NCBI GenBank assembly: GCA_963930655.1
Contig: OZ005607.1
Coordinates: forward strand, 17,682,374 to 17,746,373
Reading direction: 5' to 3'
From: Myrica gale
Taxonomy: Eukaryota; Streptophyta; Magnoliopsida; Fagales; Myricaceae
Length of the DNA: 64,000 bases
The position numbers and the translations under genes were made by a program. The notes beneath the pieces are model-generated. The model searched no databases. It was given only the letters and a program-made list of their open reading frames with translations, and was not told the DNA's origin. Within the stretch, counting starts at the first letter, position 1; each line of letters begins with the position of its first letter. This document shows, one piece after another, positions 33,787-45,870 of this stretch.

Positions 33787-33795
33787 CCTTATAAA
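33787..33795 (-). promoter_or_regulatory. Possible TATA box of the zinc-ribbon gene
   Basis: The minus strand reads CTGTTTATAAGGACGTGG here, about 230 bases upstream of the predicted ATG at 33561. It is the only TATA-like site near the gene start; the long leader it implies makes it a weak call. Confidence 0.3.
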
Positions 33796-33849
33796 CAGTG
33801 TCCTTTTCCTTTTCTAAAAGGAAATTTTAAATTAATTAGGGGAAAGTTA

Positions 33850-34113
33850 GAATCTAAATTACTAAAGAGCGGGGACGAGAGAAAGCGAGATACTCGGATT
33901 TTTTGCATTCTAGACTTGGTGGCCAAGAAAACCGTACTGGTTTTTGGAGTAGTCCAGCTAGCGTGTCTTGACCATTGACCAGATACGTAACCAAGACATC
34001 GATAAGGTTTCGTCTTAATGCATGCGTCCTGGTCACGCATGTGAAATGACTTGTGCTTGAAAGAGGTAATAGTGTAGTTCCTTGTATTTAATATAAAAAT
34101 TAGGGTTAAATGC
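33850..34113. other. Spacer, nothing recognised
   Basis: Sequence upstream of the zinc-ribbon gene. An open minus-strand frame of about 100 codons crosses it, without recognisable family or start context. Confidence 0.3.
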
Positions 34114-34345
34114 ATGTCATGCCCCTGTGGTATGCGGTAATAGCAAATATGCCCCTGAGGTAAACAAAGTCATTTTCATACCCCTGAGGTAAACATTCAG
34201 GAGCAAATATGCCCTTTCATACCTCTGAGGTAAACATAACAGAAGGGCATATTTGCTCCTGAATGTTTACCTCAGGGGTATGAAAATGACTTTATTTACC
34301 TCAGGGGCATATTTGCTATTACCGCATACCACAGGGTCATGACAT
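34114..34345. repeat. Fold-back (long inverted repeat) element
   Basis: Two arms of about 101 bases, 34114-34214 and 34245-34345, are inverse copies with only a few mismatches around a 30-base loop. Each arm contains repeated sub-units of the type cccctgaggtaaac. A transcript would form a hairpin of about 100 base pairs, which is the shape of MITE-derived microRNA or siRNA precursors. No protein is encoded. Confidence 0.85.
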
Positions 34346-34825
34346 CTTATACCATTTGCATAAAAAAATTCATTTCCAATAATTTTAAAAAATTCATACA
34401 AATGCTGATGAAATGCTTAATAATAAGTGACTCCTTGTAAATTCTTTTGCTAAACATCATGGAGTTTTTGAAAATAACTTTTTCCACTTACCTTCCTTAG
34501 AGTATGTTGAAAAAAGTGAAGAATTGTATTTCTGGCTGTGCGTAGGAGTAGCCTAATTTATATAGTACAAGGAGGCTGTCTAGGTTTAAGAATACAATCT
34601 ACCATAATAAATTAGAGATACAATCACAATATTCAAAAATATACCATAATAATGATAAAAATATTTTAACAATAATTAATTTAAATATCAAAGTCACGCA
34701 ACCAAGCATTTACAAGCAAGGACAGTATCTATTTTTTAGATGGCAACCTCCTTTAATTTTTTTTGGTGGAAACAAGTTTATTAAAAATCGAGCTCAAATG
34801 AGTTTGAATGTTGATAATCATCTAA
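34346..34825. other. AT-rich spacer, nothing recognised
   Basis: No open frame, repeat or signal noticed. Confidence 0.4.
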
Positions 34826-35036
34826 GGTTCTGTTTGCATAACAAAATTTTAACACCTTAAAATTTTATCATCATTACAAAACACTTTTTCTCCTCACTTT
34901 TTCATCAATTTTTATACACTTTTTCACTTTTTTACAAACTTTTTTACCAACTTTTTCATTATCTCTCATCACTTTTTCATCAACCCCAATACCTAAAATT
35001 TTAATAACTCTAAAATTTTACTTCTTAAACACAACC
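34826..35036. mobile_element. Tourist-like MITE, copy 2
   Basis: Ends GGTTCTGTTTG and CAAACACAACC-like (TTAAACACAACC), target duplication taa on both sides (34823-34825, 35037-35039). Interior is AT-rich with several cactttttcatcaa units. Same family as 21078-21265 and 37125-37322. Confidence 0.75.
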
Positions 35037-35040
35037 TAAG

Positions 35041-35186
35041 AGTTTGACTGCCAAAATTATTAAAATAATTATAAAATAATTTCTCTCTACCACTTCAAAT
35101 CATTTTTTTAATTTTTCTATCTTCACTTTTCATCAATTCTCATACCTTAAAATTTTAACCAACCAAAATTTTGGCACTTAAACAAG
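35041..35186. mobile_element. Decayed MITE beside copy 2
   Basis: Imperfect inverted ends: AGTTTGACTGCCAAAATT at the left and the inverse of TTGTTTAAGTGCCAAAATT at the right, about 145 bases. Resembles the Tourist-like copies but with weaker ends and no clear target duplication. Confidence 0.45.
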
Positions 35187-36189
35187 AATATAAAGTAGAC
35201 ACAATTATGTCAAGATTTTATTGGTACAATTAGCCACGCAACACAAAATCTTGGAGTCTCCGAGTATCTTGGTAAAAAATCTTGCATCTTACAAACTTTT
35301 TTAGTATAAATACTTCAAATGACAATTCAGACACTCAATTCAGCCTTTTTTCCAATCAAATTAGGTGTCAAAATTATTCTCATACCCGTGGCTAAAATTT
35401 ATTAAAATATCCTAAAATTTAGAGCTAGTTTAATGCTGGGGGCAACTTCGATGTCTCAGTCTTTAAAAATTTTATAACTTTAAAACTCTAACACGAAATC
35501 GTACAAAATTATTAGATAAATTCAAAATTATCTTTTTTTGCCGACGTAAATTTGAAGACTAAACACATAAAAATTGAACCAGAATTGCCCTTGAAACAAA
35601 TTTTATTATAATTTAAAAATCTGAAGGGTTCCATTTGGCTCTCAATTCTAGCTTTATCACTTCGAAAATTCGTAATTACTTTTTAAATATGTATAGAAAT
35701 CATACGGATTTTGTACTAAAATGTTAATCAATGGCTACAATTTAAAAATATGCTTACATATAAAAAGGTTAGGTTCAGTAGCTCTAATGGAGGAAATTAG
35801 TGACCTAAATACTTTCGCCTCAATCTTCAACAATTTTTTTATGTAATTATTAGCCTCAATTTTTGTATAAATTAAGCAACACAAAAATTAAAAAAAAAAA
35901 ACTCCTCTCATAAAAAACTTCAATACAAGCATTTTTTTACTCTCGTATTCCTAGAAGAGAATAAATTTCAAAAATTTATCTTTCCAAACATCTTTTATGT
36001 TGACCACACCATTTTCACAAACACCTAAAAAAATGACTCAAAAAAATTTCTTAATCATTACATAACAACATTTTTAAAATTAAACCAAACATAGCCTTTG
36101 TTTTTTAAACCAAACATGCCTAAAAAAATGACTCAAAAAAATTTCTTAATCATTACATAACAACATTTTTAATATTTATTATAATGTAG
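35187..36189. other. AT-rich spacer with a 54-bp repeat
   Basis: No gene. The unit cctaaaaaaatgactcaaaa and its continuation to ataacaacattttt occurs at about 36026-36077 and 36118-36170, separated by 40 bases. Confidence 0.5.
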
Positions 36190-36785
36190 TTCTAACTTGT
36201 CATACTCGAACCGATGGAAAATTTGAGGTTGTCAATCAAGCTTCAAAAATTGTTGAGAAACATTGTTGGCAAGTATTCGTCAATGGAATCTACTTCTTGC
36301 ACAAGTAGAGTTTGCTTTTAATCGATATACTAGTCAACCTATAGGTTTTAATTCCATTGAAATTATCAATGCTCAAAATTCTATTAGTCCTTTAGGCTTG
36401 GTTTCACTTCCTACTAATCATCATTTTAGTGAGATGTCGAGAAGAGAGTGGAGAACATTACGAAGTTATATAAACAAGATCAAGACCCGATTCTCAAGCT
36501 AACTGACACGTACAAAAAGAGAGCCAACAAGCACCTAAAGTAAGCTAGTTTCAAGGAAGGTGATTTAGTTCGTATTCATTTAAGGAGAACATATTTCAGC
36601 AGATCATCGCGCTAAGCTCATGACTAGAGGTGATGGTCCATTCAATTTACTTCAATGCATTAGGGGGAATGCGAACAAGATTGAACTTCCAAGAGAATAT
36701 GAAATTTTAGCAACCTTCAATGCAGATCTTTTACCGTATCATGAAGAAGGAAACAAAGAGCAAGTCTCAAGGTCGAGTCTTTTTT
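36190..36785 (+). mobile_element. Ty3/gypsy chromovirus fragment: end of integrase, broken
   Basis: Plus-strand pieces include LLAQVEFAFNRYTSQPIGFN (36290-36350), FKEGDLVRIHLRRTYFS (36550-36600) and TFNADLLPYHEEGN (36715-36755), matching the C-terminal part of chromovirus integrase (QVEFAYNR, F..GDLV..HLR, FNVADLYPYH). The remainder of the element is absent here. Broken, old. Confidence 0.75.
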
Positions 36786-37124
36786 AACTGTGAGAGCTTG
36801 ACACAGTAGTGCTTAGTGCTGAGTCTCAAAATTGGAATTAATTATGAGAATGATTTTTGAATATTTAGCCCTTGAGTGATGGGTCATTGGAAAGCTCTGT
36901 GTATAATTTTCAGCGCATCAAATGGTGTGCGATTTGGAGTTTTCTATAGAAAAGTATGGGGAAATCAAGGAGGATAAGCTGGTAGCAAGTACGAATGTTG
37001 CGAATTTTAAGCGAATTTCTATCTTTTAAAATATTTTTTGGATTTTCAAATTTTCTTCTTATTTTTTTAAGAGTCTTTTATGTTTCCTAAGTTTGATTTA
37101 ATATTTTGGAGGATATATTTCTTA
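36786..37124. other. Spacer, possibly LTR sequence after the integrase fragment
   Basis: No coding signal. Position directly after a gypsy integrase end would suit a 3' LTR but no LTR edge was found. Confidence 0.25.
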
Positions 37125-37322
37125 GACTATGTTTGTTAAACAAAATTTTACACTTTCTAAAATTTTAACACAATAAAAAATTACAATATAATCCCTCTCT
37201 CTCCATCACATCATTCATTTTCATTATAATAAATATTAAAAATTATCTCTCTCTTCACGTTTTCATCAAATTCAATACCCTACAATTTTAACCTCCCAAA
37301 ATTTTATTACTCAAACACAACC
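37125..37322. mobile_element. Tourist-like MITE, copy 3
   Basis: Ends GACTATGTTTG and CAAACACAACC with target duplication tta on both sides (37122-37124, 37323-37325). AT-rich interior, same family as 34826-35036. Confidence 0.75.
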
Positions 37323-38900
37323 TTAATTACCTACGCATGGGGGTTGTTTGAAGCTACACTATTTATACCCCATCTTCCAGTGAAAAATTAAATTATATAT
37401 TAAGTGTTTACATTAATTGAGCCTTTGGCTTTTGAAGAAGGATTTCTTTTCAAAACTCATACCCTTTGGCGGATTTCGATCAGTGGTGAGTTCTTGCTTT
37501 ACATCCTGTTTTGACTTACAATGGAAGGTAATTTACTATATCTTATTGTGTTTCTACTTGATGAGCTTATCTATTCGCTTCTACGAGTTATTGTGTTGAT
37601 TCCCGACCATTTTCAAAAATATCTTGAACATTTGCATAACATTCCCAAGTATTCTCATTATTCCCAAGGTTACCAAAAATATCTCAATTATCCCCGAGAA
37701 CTCCCACAGGGCCGGCTTATGGGGTGCGCAACCTAGGTGGATGCCTAAGCCCTTTACCCCCAAGCAAGGCCCCAAGTAAGAGTGTTTGATTAGGCAAAAA
37801 AAAAAGCCCATGTAAGAATAATACTAAGGAAAACAAAAATATATTTCATATATAAAGTTTTGTTTTGTGAAATAATTTTTTGTATTAAGGCCTCAAAAAT
37901 TGTTTATTCTCAAAATTCATGGCTAGCTCTATTTTGTGAAAGAACTTATTTAATTTTTATTACACATACAAGAGCACTATATATCTAATAAAAAATTATT
38001 TTTTATTATATAAAAAAACACGCCTCAGATTGTATTTTTGCTTTAGGCTTCTTTTTATATCGAACCAATCTTGCGCTCCTGTGGTATCGAATACTTTTCT
38101 CGAGCAATCCTGATGCTATAATGTTGATCCGATTGGCATAGCAGTAGAACAGGTGGCCCCTAGCACTCGTGCGCACTGCTAAGCACTTTGACATGAAGGG
38201 GCGACATATCAAGATACTTCAAGTGGGGGAGTTGAAGAGATGGCTTCACAAGTTGGTGTTGGTGAGGCCTCAGCAAGATAGACTTCAAGGCCGTGGTAGG
38301 ATGGACCTGTCAACAACGGCCCATTGCCTGGGCCTTGAGTGCATATGCTACTAGTGATGCATGCTGATGGGCATGGACCTTGCTTGGCTTTCGCCTTGGC
38401 CCATGCCCCACGGTGTGCCTTGGTTGCAAGGGGCCACATTCATCAGGGGTGCCTAATGAGCCATGACAAGCATGCCTTGCAACCAACGAAGATTTATGAC
38501 ACGTGGCGATGTTGTCCTGAGTGGCTAACAAGCAGACAACATGACAAGACCCCCACTAGTGACCTAGGCGAGACGAGGTTCGAAAGCACATATAACACGC
38601 CATTAGCATGCCATGGCACGAGTCATGCCACTTATAGCAACAGGCTAGCATGCCCCACGGTAGTGCTAGCACCTATGGGTGCCAACCAAACCAACAACCA
38701 AGGCAATGCCAGAAAAAGTATGTGGAGGTAAGATTTCCAAAGAATCAAGAGGACCACAACAGTAGATCGATTTACACCATCACATGGCCACCTGCCACGG
38801 CAGCACAACCTGGGATGATCAATGGAGTTGATTGACATCACCACCCCCACAAGGTGGTGGTGTGGCGGTGGCGGCTGCTGGCGACAAAGAAGACTCATAC
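37323..38900. other. Unassigned region with a GC-rich part (38180-38900)
   Basis: 37706-37760 starts agggccggcttatggggtgc, a phrase typical of one end of hAT-like elements, but no partner end was found. 38180-38900 is GC-rich and has overlapping open frames in several phases without family matches. It lies next to a gypsy LTR and may be retroelement leader sequence. No gene is supported. Confidence 0.3.
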
Positions 38901-39212
38901 AAGGTAAACTGCATGTAAGATCCCTGTATGGTAAATTTTTAACTCCATTTAAAAGTCCTATCTTTAATTAGCTTTAATTTTTTTGTGTTAGCTAATTAAA
39001 GAATCAATTATCCTCCCTTGATTGGGGGATTGACTCCTTGGTTAGCAAGTTGGGCTAAATAAGGTAATTAATCTTTTCTCTCTACAAGAAAACCCATGGT
39101 CGACCATGTGATACTAAATAAGGGATCAATCACAATTAATTGTTTATTTGATCCCTCTTTGGCAAGTTTTGGTTCCAAGGATTTAATCTTTACAAGATCC
39201 ACCCTTTAGACA
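38901..39212 (+). mobile_element. LTR-like sequence left of the solo LTR, probably gypsy
   Basis: Sequence continuous in target terms with 42291 onward, since the solo LTR at 39213-42290 is flanked by agaca on both sides. A possible LTR start TGTAAGATCCC lies at 38915. Tentative assignment to the gypsy LTR that ends near 43532. Confidence 0.35.
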
Positions 39213-42200
39213 TGTGAGACCCCGTATTTCATTTTGCTATTTACTCTAGGTATTTGTTCTTGGATTTAAATTTTGGGGGCTGTTGTTTGGACAATGTAAG
39301 ATATTAAATGATTATGGTATTTTGAACTATAAATTTTTCCTTAAGTACTTTCATTACGATTGTGAAGTTACGATTAGTGTAATTTCAATATTCACATCAT
39401 GGCCGAATTTCTCTAAGGTAATTTCCATATGAATTAATTGTTATTGGATTATAATTAATTGTTGAGGTGATTTATCTTGATATAATGACTTATGTATATT
39501 CTTTTAACCAAATGCAATTAGGGGTACACCTGATTATGTACCTATGATATTGTATGATATTGTATTTAATCTAAGTCTGTCCTAATTTGTATTAAGGTCT
39601 CATTAGGCTAGTCAAGTAATGGTTAAAATGTACTTAGGGTAAACTAATATAGGAATCACGTGAAGGCCTTAAGAGCAAAGAGAAGAAGAAAACTAAATGA
39701 AATAAAAGTGAGGCATAGCATTAAAGGATGCCGCCCATGCAGCCAATAGGCATGGGCGGAGGACACAATGTTGTTTCCTTTGCCTTGCACATGAAACACT
39801 CTCACACCACACATTCTTCTCAGCGAGTTCATCTCACTCTTGCACCTCACTTCACTCAGCACTCACACTTCACCCTCACTTGGCCGAACTCTTCTTCACT
39901 TCACCATAGCATTTCACTTCCCCTTCCTCACGCCATTTCCAGTAACTTCATTCACCACATCTCATTTTCAGCTTTACCTCAGCACCTAACTTGCTCACAT
40001 TCAGTTCACTTTGGTCACACAAGGGTAGAGAAGCCGAGAGAGAGAGAGATTTGGGTGGTTGGCCGAGTAAGGTAGAAGAGAAGAGAAAGGTAAAGAAATC
40101 TGATCCCTTTGCATAATCAATCTCTTTGAGTTTTTCTTTCATAATCTGACCATGTGTATCTTAATGCTAGGTATTCTTTTGTCAACATTAGTGACCAGCT
40201 TAAAACCCAAGGTAAGCTAGGGTTCGGTTTCTTCATGGAATGTTTGCTGGTTGGCCGGATCTTGTTGTGTAATATGCCCTTGAGAACTTCTTGTAAAGCA
40301 TGTTTGGGTTGTGTGCTTGGTTGCTCGAGGATGGGATTAGAAGTCTTGGATTGTGCAAGAATTAGCAATAATGATGCATGCATGTAGATTTGGTGGTAGC
40401 CGATTGGATTGTGATGCATGTTCCTAGGTTTTAACTATTTGAAATGAAATGTTGGTTGTGATTTAGCCGGGTTAGATTAGATAGGAATTTGAAAACAATA
40501 TTACTTGGAGATTGAACATGCATGTAATGATTTGTGTGGGTTTAATGTTGGTCAAATGAATCAAGCTAGAAACCATGCTTTAAGTTGTTGGAATAGGGAT
40601 TTGTTAGTGACCTGTTTTAGGTATCATCATGCTCGATCAGCGTGCGACTCACGCTAGAGCGCCCTTAGAAAAAATATTAGATAGAGTCATGCCGCTTGAC
40701 CCGCACTCAACAAGTGCTCGAGCGGGCTTGGTGCTCGACTGGCGCTCGAGCGGGACCTATTAAATTTCAGATAAATGTTGAATTTTTGGAGTTTCCTATT
40801 GAAGACTTGTGAAACCCCTATTATTGAGGCTAGCTTACCAAAACCAAGTTAAGGAGTTTAATGAGGTTAGATTGGTGGGAATTTGATAGACATTAGTCCA
40901 TGCATGTTATGATGAAAGGTATTGAATAAGGGATATTAAGTTAGAAGTAACATAGGTTGCTGTTTTGACTTGAAATACTTAGTATGAGTTGTTGTTACTG
41001 AATTTCATGAATAGGCTTTGAAATCAATGATGTCAATGGGAAGAATCAGTGTACTTAGTTGATATTAAGTGGATTACATAGTGGTCCCATTAGCAACCTT
41101 GTTGGAGTTGTTTGATGCACATGTTTGATTGTTTTTCTTCAATTATTTTATGAAAGCTAGTTAAAGAAATCTTTTGTAAATGAAATCATATTTCAAAGAT
41201 ACGTACTTTTGGAAAACCGAAACGTTTATAAGTATTTCTTTTGTATGTCTATTTGGTTAGTTTCCTAAGCGTCTAAGTGACGTACTTGACTCGCTTGTGG
41301 GAGAAACTTCATACCGAAACTCAAGAAGATCGAGGTAAGTGGAGGTAAGTAGAAACTTACATTTTTACGAAAACTAGAATGGTACACAGCATGATTTTTT
41401 ATGAACAAGCATGGCATCATAAGCAAGCATGACATGACACGAGCATTGGCATGATTTCTAAAAGAAGTTTTTATGTAAATGAATATGTAAAAGCTTTATG
41501 TTAAGTTAAGAGGCTCTGGTCGGTACCGTACCATCAAGAAGGGTACCCATACCGAAGGACGAATGCGAGAAGGATGGGTGATCCTAGAGGTAAGTGCAAC
41601 CAAAGGACGAATGCGAGAAGGTGTGGACCTCCAAGGGTCGTGTCTAGCCATTAGGCCTAGGGCCACTTCAAGGGCTAGCTCAACCAGATGTTATGTCTCC
41701 AGGGGAAATAATGGAAGGTTCCAACGGGAACGCACAACCCTGACTTCAGGGGTAAATGGAGCGTACGTAGCCCACAAGATAAGAAGTGAATACTTTTCAA
41801 GGACCATGTGTCATTTTAAGTACAAGAACATATTTTCAAGAGCAAGAGCATATGCATATGCAAACATGAAGCATGCATACACATCCAATATTACCATTAC
41901 TCATGATTTACAAGTTTAAAGCATAAGCTCATGATTACAAGTTTGCATTTTTCGACTCACAGTTTTCAAAATGTATCATTCTAGATGTTTCAGGTGAAGG
42001 CAGTCAAGAGGATTATCTGTCTTGAGAAGGGAGACTTCTTATGTATTTTGTTGTTGTGACTATTGATCGATTTGATCTGTCACTTAGGAAATGTATAGTT
42101 TTTGTGTTATGTAATTAAGAGGCTACTCGTCTTTTGAGATCATTTATGCAGTTAAGTTATGAAGTATTCTTTGGCCAATCTCTCTTTCAGTTTTATTCCG

Positions 42201-42290
42201 ATGTTAAGTATGATTAAGTTCGCTGGAGCTTTTTTTGGGGATTGCTCGAGGCTCTCATTGGCCCTTCCGGATAGCGTTTGGGGCATGACA
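39213..42290 (+). mobile_element. Giant solo LTR of family G (copy 2)
   Basis: A 3078-base sequence starting TGTGAGACCCCG and ending GGGGCATGACA, flanked by a perfect 5-bp target duplication agaca (39208-39212, 42291-42295). No interior domains. The long LTR suggests a Tat/Ogre-type gypsy parent, but no internal sequence is here to prove that. It shares the block around accgaaggacgaatgcgaga (about 41555) with copies 1 and 3 and has one TCACGTGA palindrome at 39656-39663. Confidence 0.9.
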
Positions 42291-42295
42291 AGACA

Positions 42296-43532
42296 TGTTT
42301 AGGAGTAGGTTCATTTGGGCATGTGTGGCTAAGACCAATATCCACAAAGAAAGGCCTTGGCCAACAAGGCCAACAGAGGTCTATAAAATACAACCTTATG
42401 GCAGTAGTTTATTCATCTATATCATTTATCAAACTTGTTTTATGAGAGCTTTTGGTCGTGTACCTTTTCTCAAATCGGTTTTTAGGTTGGTGCCCATTAC
42501 ACTTGGGCTAGCTTATTACGTAAAGTATTATGTTAGATTCAATCCTTTGGTGTGAGTGGTGGTCCCTCCTATTGATTGACATGGGCTAGTTGAGTTCATG
42601 TTCCTCAACTAGAAGTGCTTCTACGAGACATAAGTGATTGGTGAGAGTGGTGGTCCCTCGATCCTTGAACATTCCAAACGTTCAAGTTACCATTTTATCG
42701 GTTACCTTTGCTATTTTGATAGCATTCTCATCATTCATCTTCTACCATCCATATTCTTTAATTTCCGTTTTGTTTTGGATACTCTTATTTTTTAGCCCGA
42801 GATCTTCTTTCTTTACACTCATTAGAATATCAACTTGGGCGTGTGAGGTAAAAGACGAGTGCTCATTAGGGGTAAATACGAGAAGAATAGGCATTGGTTT
42901 GGGGCCTAGACTGCGGTCCCTATCACAAAGTCTGAGGCTTTAGTGGGAGGTTGGACAGTCTTAGACGACCAATCATAGGCACCAAAGGCTGGGCAATGGA
43001 CTAATTCGAATAGGGGGTTGTGTGTAGGTTAAGTGTGTCAATGGAGCTGCTGGTGACAAGGCTGAGCCTAATGGAGAAGGCAGCCAAACCTGCAACAAGG
43101 TCTGACAACAAGCAACTGCAAGGCAGAAGCCTAGACAGTGTTGTAGCAGGGCTTGCAGAAAGCTACTGCAAGGAAGGCACCTAGGCAGAGCTACGGAGTG
43201 CTAGCAGACTTGTTGTAGAGCCTGGCAAGCAACTACAAAGCATATAGATGGCTTGATCAATCATCTCATCTTGGGGGCTATATAAGCACGGTTTGGAACC
43301 TTGGTTGAGATAGTTGGAGAGTTATCTTGCAAACATAGTGTGATTGTAACTTTGTTCTCCTTGGGTAGTTGGCAAATGTTGTTGTATGGGCCCTAGTCTT
43401 CTTGTACATTTGGGTGTGTTTTTGTTAGGTTTACCTGTCTGTTAACCTTAATTAGTCATCTTCCTTGTGTTCGGCTGAGACTAGACTTGGTTGTCTATTG
43501 CCATCACATAGTGAAAATTTTTCCATATGACA
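42296..43532 (+). mobile_element. Gypsy LTR, right part
   Basis: A TATA box gctatataagcac near 43270 and an end at about 43532 (ttccatatgaca), followed by actagtatcaata, a decayed primer-site-like sequence. It is followed by gypsy gag. The start is uncertain because a solo LTR of family G interrupts the left part. Confidence 0.5.
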
Positions 43533-43574
43533 ACTAGTATCAATACTTCCGTTTGAAGGATCATACCTGGTGGA

Positions 43575-44345
43575 GCTACTCAAGACTTGAAGAAGCGTGT
43601 TGCTAGGCTCGAAGCTTTGCTGGGGATACCAATAGAGGGATCCTCCTCCTCAATATACGAGTGTTTTGATGTGGCCATTCATGATATTCAGACGTTGCAA
43701 GCCTCTTTTAGGCAGCACTCTGCCTCCATTATGAAAAGATTGGAGGACCGAGCAAAGGAGCATGCCACCTTGGCAACTCATTGAATGGCAGGGATACTAG
43801 AGGAGATCAAGTCCTTGAAGGACTACTTACAGACTGAGCTGGTGGTCCTTAAGAAGGCTATTGGATTACTTCCTTGTAAAGGGAAAGCCCCATCCCGATT
43901 TAAGGTTCCAGACCCCTTGCCTTCACAAGGGCATGATATGCAAAAGAGCTAGAGAAATTTCTCAGGGACATGAAGCAATTCTTTCAAGTTGTATGTGTTC
44001 TTGAAGAAGAGAAGTTGACGTTTGCAACAATGTATCTAACAAGGGATACCAAACTCTGGTGGTGATCTCAGCTATAGGACAACCTTAGGGCGGGATGACC
44101 TAAGATTATCACCTGAGAGTCCTTACGGAATGAGCTCGAGGATCAATTATTGCATAGCAACAAAGCTTGGGTTGCAAGGGAGTCCCAAAGTTCGATAAAG
44201 GAAGTTAATTTTGAGGCCCGACCTGTGTTGGGTAGTGCCTCAGGAGTGCCCATGAAGGTAGTGGAATGGAAAAGGGTGGCTGGATTTCCTTACAGTGCCC
44301 CTGGATGATTTCGACATCATGTTGGGAAATTAATTCTCTGTGCAG
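43575..44345 (+). mobile_element. Ty3/gypsy gag and start of protease, broken
   Basis: Plus-strand pieces GATQDLKKRVARLEALLGI (coiled-coil-like, near 43575-43625) and, further on, ESLRNELEDQLLHSNKAWVA and RESQSSIKEVNFEAR (about 44115-44220) match the retrotransposon gag domain of plant chromoviruses. They are followed by PLDDFDIMLG-like residues (about 44300-44330) of the protease. Fragment with several breaks; no reverse transcriptase follows. Confidence 0.7.
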
Positions 44346-45270
44346 ACAAAGGCTAGACCAATCCCATTTTTGCGAGTTATGCTAGTCATAGTGTTGGCTT
44401 TTAGTCACAATTCATATTTTTTATGATAACAATAAAGAAATTGAAATGGATAATTAAGATCTAGATGAGCACAGAAATACAAATCGATCAAGCAATGACC
44501 AAATCATGTCAAACGACTTAGAAGTAAAGACTAAAGACTCTAGGGTAAACTTTGTATTTCTAAGGTCTCATTACTAGCAATGATTTGAATCACACATTGC
44601 ATTTCATTCAAACCAAGTATAAACCTTTTTATCTCAAGTTTGAAAAATAAAAATATGTCTTTCAAAGTATTTTCAAATCATACCTTTATAACTCTTGAAT
44701 CACTTTTATATTATTAGGGAATTAGATTTTGAGATAGAGTCTTAATATGGTCGAAATCAAGGTTTAAAAATGACAAGGATGAATTTTTAGATATAGCAGT
44801 CGAGCAAGTTTATATATCAGTCGACCCAAGATCGACCAAAACCGTTTTTCAAAATGTCAGCGCGCCTGCATTTATGACCGTTGGGAGAATGGACATCTGT
44901 AGTGGTTGACCGGTACAACTACAATTTTGATAGTCTCATCCCAAACGGCTATTTTTTCTTGGAGGCTTATATAAAGATTACTCTTAAGCTTACCAAACAT
45001 AGTAGAACGACCATTGATCATTTATTAAGCTTGAGTGATATCAAAACCTTTAAATCTTATCGAAACCATGTGCATTCAGAGCATTTAAAATATTGTTAAA
45101 TCTAGTATACATGTCACTAATGGATTCATTTACTTTCATCTCAAATAATTTGTAACTATAAACAAGCATGTTGATTTTTTACTCTTTGACTTGACTTGTT
45201 CCTTCTTGAGTAATTTCTAGAGTATGCCATAAATCTGTGAGTTTATCTATTTGAGTGTGTGAGTTAGAGT
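44346..45270. mobile_element. SIRE/Maximus-like copia fragments (LTR piece and gag piece)
   Basis: 44800-45060 matches 57820-58060 of the nested LTR at 57535-58640 (gaccgttggg, ccaaacggcta, tataaag in the same order), plus-strand sense. 45085-45240 read on the minus strand resembles the copia gag region (TRFNNILNALNAHGFDK and neighbouring residues). The two pieces are in opposite senses, so they are separate scraps. No boundaries. Confidence 0.5.
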
Positions 45271-45344
45271 GTATTCCCGAGATACCCATACACTATCCCG
45301 AGGTCCCCTTTACTATCCTGAGGTGTCCAGTTCTCTCATTTATA

Positions 45345-45870
45345 TAGTTATATATCAATCTAATTCCTTTATTTTTTTTTGGGTAAAATATTTGGTGCAC
45401 TTAGTCTCTATGCACGAAGTTCGAACGGATGTGACCCACATATGTAAGAAAGATTCAAAATTGAAATTGCTTTGGTCTGAATTCTCTTGTTAAATTTCGG
45501 CTAAATTACTCCACCAGTGCCTAGAGTTTCCTCTACCCCCAGATTAGTCCCTACGATAATTGTATCCCACAAGTACTACCCATAAGGTTTGGACCAGTTG
45601 CCGTTTTCGTCCTTCCGTTAACTTGTTTAACAGAAGTTGCCAACGTGGCTAATGTCTAGACGAAGTTGATGAAGAATGGACACGCGTTAAATATGCTACC
45701 ATAAATTTTCTAGACGAAGTTATGTTTAAAATTTCCAAACCACTTGGACGTTGACTGGACTCGCACAAACTAAAATCCCTAAACGATGAAGTTGATGAAG
45801 AATGAGTATTCACTGCTAAGCGGGAGGGTGAAGGGATATTTGTTGCTGAGGGGGTGTGCTTGGATGCTAA
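45345..45870. repeat. Dispersed repeat R2, copy 2
   Basis: Matches 30945-31455 along about 500 bases (see that entry) with some length differences. The similarity ends inside an acidic reading frame on the plus strand. Confidence 0.65.

Noticed and set aside
37706-38110. Possible hAT-like element starting agggccggc
   Set aside because: Only one end is recognisable; no partner inverted end or duplication found.
39728-40075. 115-codon histidine- and serine-rich frame
   Set aside because: Lies in a solo LTR and is not kept in the other copies.
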